A stretch of DNA of 64,000 nt from Margaritifera margaritifera (lineage: Eukaryota > Mollusca > Bivalvia > Unionida > Margaritiferidae): assembly GCA_029931535.1 (NCBI GenBank), contig JAQPZY010001686.1, positions 9,831,001 through 9,895,000 of the forward strand, read 5' to 3'. Below, in pieces: positions 57,347 through 64,000 of the stretch; the first letter of the stretch is position 1; the number at the start of each line of letters is the position of its first letter. A program made the translations under genes and the position numbers. The notes beneath the pieces were generated by a model. It was given only the letters and a program-made list of their open reading frames with translations, was not told the DNA's origin and made no database searches.

Positions 57347-59195
57347 ATATAGCTACCAATTTTCTACCCAAGAAAGAGTCAGAATTTTACCATCATTTCC
57401 TACAAGCAGGAAAACGATACTATCATTTTCTAAACCCATATCACCATACTCTCAAACGAAGCTGTGACTACTTTATCCTCGAGGTTTCCTGCTGACAATA
57501 GCAGCGCCCCTAGTGAAGGAATGCCAGCACTAGCAGTAAACAAAGCTCTCACAGTGACATTAGTTAAGAAACCTTGTGTTATATGTAAAATATCTGAAAG
57601 GTCTAAACAATTTTTTTGTCACAACAACAATAAAAAAGCATGTATTCCTTTATTTTGAAGTAGTAAAATATTGCCAAAATGTTCGTCTGAAACAAGATCA
57701 TATTCGGAAATCGCGTACTAAAATATTACAGTTGTACAGTATAACCCATTTACGGAAATTTGTAAATGGTAACGTTCGTCCATTTCACGCATAATGGATG
57801 AATTTGAAATTATAAATGAGTAATATTCTCTGCAACAGATCTGTATCATCAAGTTCAACAATTTGTCCAATCCTACTATAAATAACTGTCAAAATAATGT
57901 TGTCATTCCCATGTCAAGTTCTCATCGGAGCCTCTCACAATGTTTCGACAAAAACAGTTCAACCGGTATCAACCCAACCTCGAAAAGAAACTCCCCAAGT
58001 CAATCAGCTGGTGAAATTTTCCATGATGCAAAATTTTAGAACTGCACAATAACTGTAAATCACATATATGAGTCTGCTGCCCCCAAGTGTCAAAGAATTT
58101 GTGTTATTGACGCTGATGGTAGCCTAATTCATAAAACTAATATTGATGCGCATGTCAGCTTTTCAAAAAGTAATTCGGTTTATGCTTTAAGATGAAGTTT
58201 GTATTAAAGAGGTTGAAATGTTTAGCAATTTCTTGTGTTTTTCAGCTACATATAGTGATTTTATTTAACGATCTGAAAATTGATAGGTATATAACAAAAA
58301 TATAATTATCACAGTAATGTGATTTTGATTGCTAGATCACGACTCATTGTCAGCATACAAAATCCAATACAGTATGGACAGGAAGCTACTGTATTTTACC
58401 CAGGTATAATGTGCAACCGACTGTACAATACTTAATCTACAGACAACCAAAATGATGCGGATAGCTTTTCTTTAATTTAGGAAAACCATTTTGGTATTCT
58501 TGCATACCCGAAGCTAGGCTGAAGTTAAGTCTGTAATTTTGCACATGACATTCAGTTAATATTAACCTTTAATAAACTGTATTTAAATAAGACATTTCTT
58601 TCCATGCTAGACATTGAGAATAAGCATTAATAAATCTAAATGACACTATCATGAACTTCTCTTTCTAAATTAATCCTAAACACCAAAGATGCCAAAATAT
58701 TTTATTAAATAAATAGAGAAATTATTAAAATCACATATTTCTTTTGCGAGTGTATCTTAGCTTTATATTTACATTTTTGTGAAATAAAATTACATTTGAT
58801 GACCAATAAGCCAGTAATACTGACAACTGTTGATGTCAATTAGGATGGTCATGTGAAAAGGAAACAGTACATGGCTTATTGTTAGAATAATTGGTTTGCT
58901 TATTACAAGTTGCAGTTCTAAAGTTGCAAGGGTTCATCTTCACCTGACATTGTTGAAATTTAATTACATCTTACAGTATATTATCTGAATAAGGTTAAAA
59001 TAATATTTAATTCCTACTGTCAAATTCGAAATTCATTTTGTTAAAGAGCCAAATTGTATCATTTGTAAAGAAAGATAACTTTGTGAAATACTTCTACAAT
59101 TTTAATAATCGCAATAATAGTCCTGTGAAAAAAAATTATTAGTCAACTAAAGTTATTAGAGACTTAGGAAACTTTTAGCAATTTATAACCTGCAG
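57347..59195. other. Intergenic sequence with one isolated satellite-like unit
   Basis: At 58370-58403 'tacagtatggacaggaagct' followed by 'actgtattttaccca' is a single diverged unit of the 34-bp satellite. Nothing else recognised. Confidence 0.6.
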
Positions 59196-59414
59196 TACCG
59201 TATACTCGCATATAAGCCGACACCAACTGCAAACTGCATAGACCCAGATCTGCCGTCGCATAATGCGCAGGCAGATCTGGATATATGCAGTTTGTAAGGA
59301 CTAATCAATAGAACAAACAACATAGACCCTGATCTGCTGGCACATTATGCGATGGCAGATCAGGGACTATGTTGTTTGCATTTGGACCTGGCTTATACAC
59401 GAGTATATACGGTA
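59196..59414 (-). mobile_element. Twin-hairpin MITE, copy 2 (inverted)
   Basis: The same element as 3510-3729 in reverse orientation: TIRs TACCGTATACTCGCATATAA and the inverse of TTATACACGAGTATATACGG, TA at both borders, and 63-nt hairpins at 59231-59293 and 59315-59377 with the same 21-nt spacer. Stem mismatches (about two in the first, one in the second) make it the more decayed copy. Confidence 0.85.
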
Positions 59415-59845
59415 AATCAGCAAAGCTGGCTTTCTGTTGCAGAAAATCTATGTGATGATTGTGTCATACTGAAAAAATTTACTCGTCATAGCCATTTCTT
59501 TGAGTATTTAATAAGGAGTTAGTGATCGTAACTTATCACATATTTGCTGAATTTTACAATACTCATTCAGCAATTATATTTTGGACAATTAGTGACACGA
59601 TACTTTTTCCTATATTTCTATATATAATGACCTTTATTTGGGGATAGATATTCAGCTTATAGTAATGCAAGAAAATGCATACCAACCTATAATTTTTGGG
59701 GGGATTTTGGATTTCTTGGGCTCTTTAAGTATGTAAAATTATCAGTTTTTTTTAAAAGTTGGATACTCCCAACTTTTTATAAGTGATCATCCCAAATTTC
59801 TGTTTTTTATGTTGAATTATTAAATTGAGAAGGATAAGACTTTAT
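59415..59845. other. Intergenic sequence, unassigned
   Basis: Nothing recognised. Confidence 0.4.
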
Positions 59846-60750
59846 TGGCTTTACTGAACGTAGATCAGAATAGCTTATGGGATGACCTGTTGTTCATCCT
59901 TCATCCATCGTTCATTACCACAAGTTTGTTATCACTACTTCTCCTGAACTACTTGGAGGATTGCTATAAAACTTTACACATACATTCATCCCAATGTCTA
60001 GTTGGTCCTAAATGAAAATGGTGCCGATTTACTTCCAATATGGCCATCTCGAAAATCTTGTTACTGCTATTCCTCTAGAATGGATGGTCATATCAATATG
60101 GGGTTTTCAATAAAAAGACTTCTTATGATGTCTTGTTGGTCCTAAATGAAATTGGTGCCAATCTGACATCCAATATGGCCTCCATGGTGGCCATCTTGAA
60201 AATCTTATCACTACACTTCCTGAATGGATGGTCATATTGAAAGGGGTTTTCACAAGAAACTTCATATGTCTAATTGGTCCTAAATGAAAAATATGCCAAT
60301 CTGACAGCTATAATATCCACCATGGTAGCCATCTTGAAAGTATTGTTATGGCTTCTTCAGAAAGCATGGTGATATCGATATGAGGTTTTCACCAAAAGAC
60401 TTCTTATGATTTCTAGTGGATCCTAAATGAAAATGTTGTTGATCTTACAGCCAAAATGGGCACCATGATGACCATCTTGGAAATCTTATCTCTACTCCTC
60501 CTGAATGGATGGTCATATCGACATGGGGTTTTCACCAAAAGACTTCTTATGATGTCATGTTGCTCTTAAATGAAAATTAATCTTGCACAAAGTATGGGAA
60601 CCACCATAGCCATCTTGAAAATCTTGTCATCACTCAAGAATGTCAAAGATGGTTTCAACACTCGGCAGTTAAAAAGAAGAAATGGTCTCTTTGAATTCCT
60701 TGAAATTCTTTTTGGCCAGTAGATCATCATTCCCTTCAAGGGACTCTTGT
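59846..60750 (+). repeat. Modular repeat family R1, copy D (about 5 units)
   Basis: The head at 59847 is diverged (GGCTTTACTGAACGTAGATC) but followed by the usual 'agcttatgggatgacctgtt'. About five ~140-bp units and the full tail ('ggtttcaacactcggcag', 'attccttgaaattcttttt', 'cccttcaagggactcttgtt') follow. Confidence 0.85.
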
Positions 60751-63700
60751 TTTTATTACTATAATTTCCACTTTTCTAAATCTTTAGAAATTCAATATAA
60801 AAGTGTCTTTTACATATCAGGAGTCAGTCACAGCTATATTTTCAAAATTACTATAATATTTGTAAGATGCATTAACGACTGTTAGTCACCTGCCAGTATT
60901 GTGATATTATGATTACATCTGTCATTTCTTTTCACCCTTTATCATCATTCGCTGTAGGAAGAAGGATTGTTTTAGTTTCCCTCATCATGCAAAGCTTTTG
61001 TGCAATAAAGTAATGTACACAGTGACTTGAAGGAACATCAGCACTCAATCAATCTTCATTGGACTTAAAATTATTCTTTTATCTGATAGCAAATATGGAC
61101 CCCAGATTTATTTGTATCCCTATTCACTTGAAAAGTGTTTAAACAGGTTCAACTGTTCCAAATTTAATATTGTATTGAATGAGAATCATACTAATTTTTG
61201 ATACATTTCTATTAGTAGCTTAAAGTAACCAACATCTTTTCTCATATGAATGTGCATAGAGTGATGTTATATTTGTGTGATATTGCATGTAACTCTATGA
61301 TAATGACCGGTTCCATGTTGACAGTTGGGAAAAACATCTAAGTGGATGAGTTATATGAGTCAGAACCTAGCTTAAGAACTGGAATAACTTGATCAGAATA
61401 AATGACCATTTGATGCTTTTACATAGAGAAAATAGATCCTGATAAAACAGTTTCAGCATGGTTTCACAGGTCTCATATCAATATGGTACATTGATATCAT
61501 TTACTTCATTTAGTTCTTACAGAGTAACCCCATGTTGTAGAATGGAAAAAGAACTATACAGAGTTATGTTGAAAATGTTCCTCACTTTACTGGCAATCTT
61601 TGTATGGAGCTGGGGCAATAGAGTGCTACAGATATAGATGCAACTATTGTCAGTCATGTGACAGTCATGTGATAAATTTTATTATAATCCTATGGAATGG
61701 CTTCCAGAATGCTTGTTTGTTTTATTATGTGCATAACTTGACTTGTAACTGTGAGAGCATAAAAGTGCAAAGTATTATATTACATATGTTGGATACATGA
61801 ATCAATAAAAATGAAAGTATTTGAAATTGTTTGTTTTTGTCTCACCTGCGTAAGCATAGAGAGATATAGTAATCACTTTGCCTGCAACAGCATAATTGTC
61901 AACAATGTTCAAGTTTTGCATTCTACGTTGCACACTGCATTTAAGCTTTAACTCTTTGATACAATTACTATAGGTCTAAAGATTATACTGATATGCTAGA
62001 AGTTTTTATCTTTCCTGTCTCACCTGTTTAAGCATCAATTTTGTATCTTCAACATCAGTTGCTGTATTGAACTGAAAATTTAGGATATTATTATTTGTTA
62101 CGACTCTATGGTCTAAGAAAAATGTAACAGAAAGAAAGTGAAACCAACAAATCAAGTAAAAATCAACAAGCAATTTATTTCTAGATAATTAAAATAAAAA
62201 TCAAAAGACACTTACAGTAACATGAATTAAAATCCAAATAATCCAATAATGATAAGTGTCCTAATCACAAGTCCTAAATATAGAATGTTCCGAGTGAAAT
62301 TACTAAGCCTTGAATGTGCTGATGTGACAATAGTCTTTAATGTACTGATGTGCCAATTCCTCTCTGAATTTGGAATGATTTTTCACAACTGTAATGACTC
62401 TTTAAAGACTGATGTTAAGGTCAAAACTGAAAACTGTCCATTAAACATGGTATATATAAAGATAGGTCACATGACAATGTTCTAGAAAATTATATGGTGT
62501 ATGTGACTTTAACACATAATTATAAGGGAAAATCTAGTTTTATCTGTAAAAAAAAAAAATTATATCAACCCTGACCTCATATTGAATAAACAACTTGTTT
62601 ACCCAAACTGTCCTTGAACTCAAATACTAAGTAAACAACCTAATTCAGGTACAATAGCTAAACATGTAAACCTTACAGATAATATTAAGGTTTGAGCAAA
62701 TATTAAAGTCAAGAAACATTTATAACTTCCTAAAATATTTATAATATTTTATAAACATCATACATAACATATTATAGGTTTAAAGTTTATATGCAGATAT
62801 GGAAAAAGTTCCCGTCTTGCTTTCCTTACATAAGCATTATGGTCAATAAAGTTAAACTTTTGTGTGAAATATTATGGAAATCATATACATGGGTTATTTT
62901 ATATAATACTGACAAGCATATGGACACAGGTGAGACACTAGGTTGTGTGGAACACTTGTTCTTGTGACCATGATATCCTAGACAGAAATTAATTTTCAAT
63001 GTGATATTAAGAATTCTCTTGACCAATACAGTTACTGTTAGTACTTCCATAAGACATGTTCAAGCAAAGTTGTCTTTTGAGTGGTCTTCCAGACAACTGT
63101 TTGGTTTTAAAAGCAACTTGAAGAAAAACTTACTTTTGATATGACCTCCTAAATCATTGAGCTAAATTTGATCACACTCTGTGCAAACGTTCCTTATGAG
63201 GTGTTTTTTGGCTTCCTACCAACTGTTCAGCTTCTTTAGCAATCAAATGGAAATTATATTTTGGACACCTACTCAACAGTACAAAACTTTAATCAATCTT
63301 TGCAGGATTGTTTCTTGTGAGATGTTATACTTAAGTTTCCATAGCAACTAAGTGTGGAACATATTTTGAAAATTTTTGGTATCACCACTGCATAATTTTG
63401 GCAATTTTTTTGTAATTGTTCCTTATTGTTAGTTCTTTCAAAGTTAGGTAGAAAACATACGACATCTCCCGTACTCCCAAGGCAATTTTGAAAAAAATTT
63501 GGTATGAATATTTCATTTGAGATTTTCTACCAAGTCTGATTTTTGGAAGCCTGTCTTCCCTACTCTTCACTTTCATAAGAACCAGGTGGAAAACATCTTT
63601 TGATTGACATTACCCATTCAATCACTGTTACCTTTGGCACTGAATCTTGTGTAAGATAGGTCAGTGATCTCAGGCCCACTGTTAGATATGCACTGAATAT

Positions 63701-63821
63701 TTTGGCATTGGAATGTATGGTCAATTTGTCTTATTTATGTAAAAGAACTGTATATAAGAAACGTCCATCCATCCATCTTTCTAAGTGGAATAATTTGATT
63801 GTAAAACTCCATACAGATACA
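60751..63821. other. Intergenic sequence, unassigned
   Basis: Only short open frames without similarity to known proteins. An AATAAA at about 61803-61808 and others show nothing on their own. No repeat family recognised. Confidence 0.4.
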
Positions 63822-64000
63822 TTTGTTAGATTATTACTTGTGGATTTTCTCAATTTACGTATACCACATTTACTGATTTTGCTCTTTGTTAGATACTTAC
63901 TTGTGGCTTTTCTGAATTTTGGCATACCAAATTTACTGTTTTTGCTGTTTGTTAGATACTTACTTGTGACTTTTCTCAATTTCCTTACACCATAATTACT
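63822..64000 (+). repeat. 63-bp tandem repeat running to the window edge
   Basis: The unit starts TTTGTTAGATACTTACTTGT at 63822, 63885 and 63948. The 63-bp period keeps a hydrophobic frame open (FVRYLLV.FLNF..P repeats), but it stops at 63993-63995. A gene is unlikely. Confidence 0.85.

Noticed and set aside
56619..57495. Open frames of 282, 273 and 133 codons with repeated MERKLLYLPIQYGEE
   Set aside because: They are three frames of a 34-bp satellite without stops; the period is not a multiple of 3 and all frames are equally open.
63702..63995. 97-codon membrane-like protein
   Set aside because: Hydrophobic pattern comes from a 63-bp tandem (period multiple of 3) at the window edge and ends at a stop.

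Overview
The window looks like nuclear DNA of an invertebrate animal, most likely a mollusc and possibly a bivalve. The DNA is AT-rich and has one protein-coding gene with long GT-AG introns. The introns are packed with DIRS retroelements, tRNA-derived SINEs, palindromic MITEs and the ~145-bp-period 'GGTCAAAGGTCAAGGTCA' repeats that I associate with mollusc genomes. The species call is an inference from repeat style and from the divergence of the encoded protein; no taxonomic marker is present.

The only host gene I can support is the 3' two-thirds of Son of sevenless (Sos), the Ras guanine-nucleotide exchange factor. It lies on the + strand as 12 exons between 4046 and 50353. The exons join in phase into 731 codons ending in TAG at 50351-50353. 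They encode the end of the helical linker, the REM domain, the whole CDC25-type RasGEF domain and a proline-rich tail with four SH3-binding motifs. The histone-fold, DH and PH parts must lie upstream of position 1. The 11 introns seen range from about 0.5 to 13.3 kb.

Layout. 1-3242: 3' part of a DIRS-type tyrosine-recombinase retroelement with its terminal repeats. 3510-3729: twin-hairpin MITE. 4046-8156: Sos exons 1-4, with a GGTCA-type repeat and a dimeric 20-bp satellite in the introns. 8157-15433: SINE, second DIRS copy, second SINE. 15434-20714: exons 5-7 with a modular ~145-bp-unit repeat and a compound satellite grown next to DIRS sequence. 20715-31525: 10.8-kb intron with a third DIRS copy carrying a nested insertion. 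31526-35760: exons 8-10 with a perfect (AT)n tract and another modular repeat. 35761-49073: 13.3-kb intron with a second modular family, a minus-strand LINE fragment, a hAT-like MITE, SINEs and several satellites. 49074-50353: exons 11-12. 50354-64000: 3' flank with more modular repeats, an 18-unit 34-bp satellite, the second twin-hairpin MITE in opposite orientation, and a 63-bp tandem at the window edge.

The most striking signals are these. Two 219-220-bp MITEs each hold two 63-nt pre-miRNA-sized hairpins whose loops are complementary to each other. Four unrelated modular repeat families share a period near 145-155 bp, and two of them also share a hairpin head and conserved tail. Three DIRS copies have lost different catalytic functions. 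No complete autonomous mobile element, CRISPR array, rRNA or functional tRNA gene was found.
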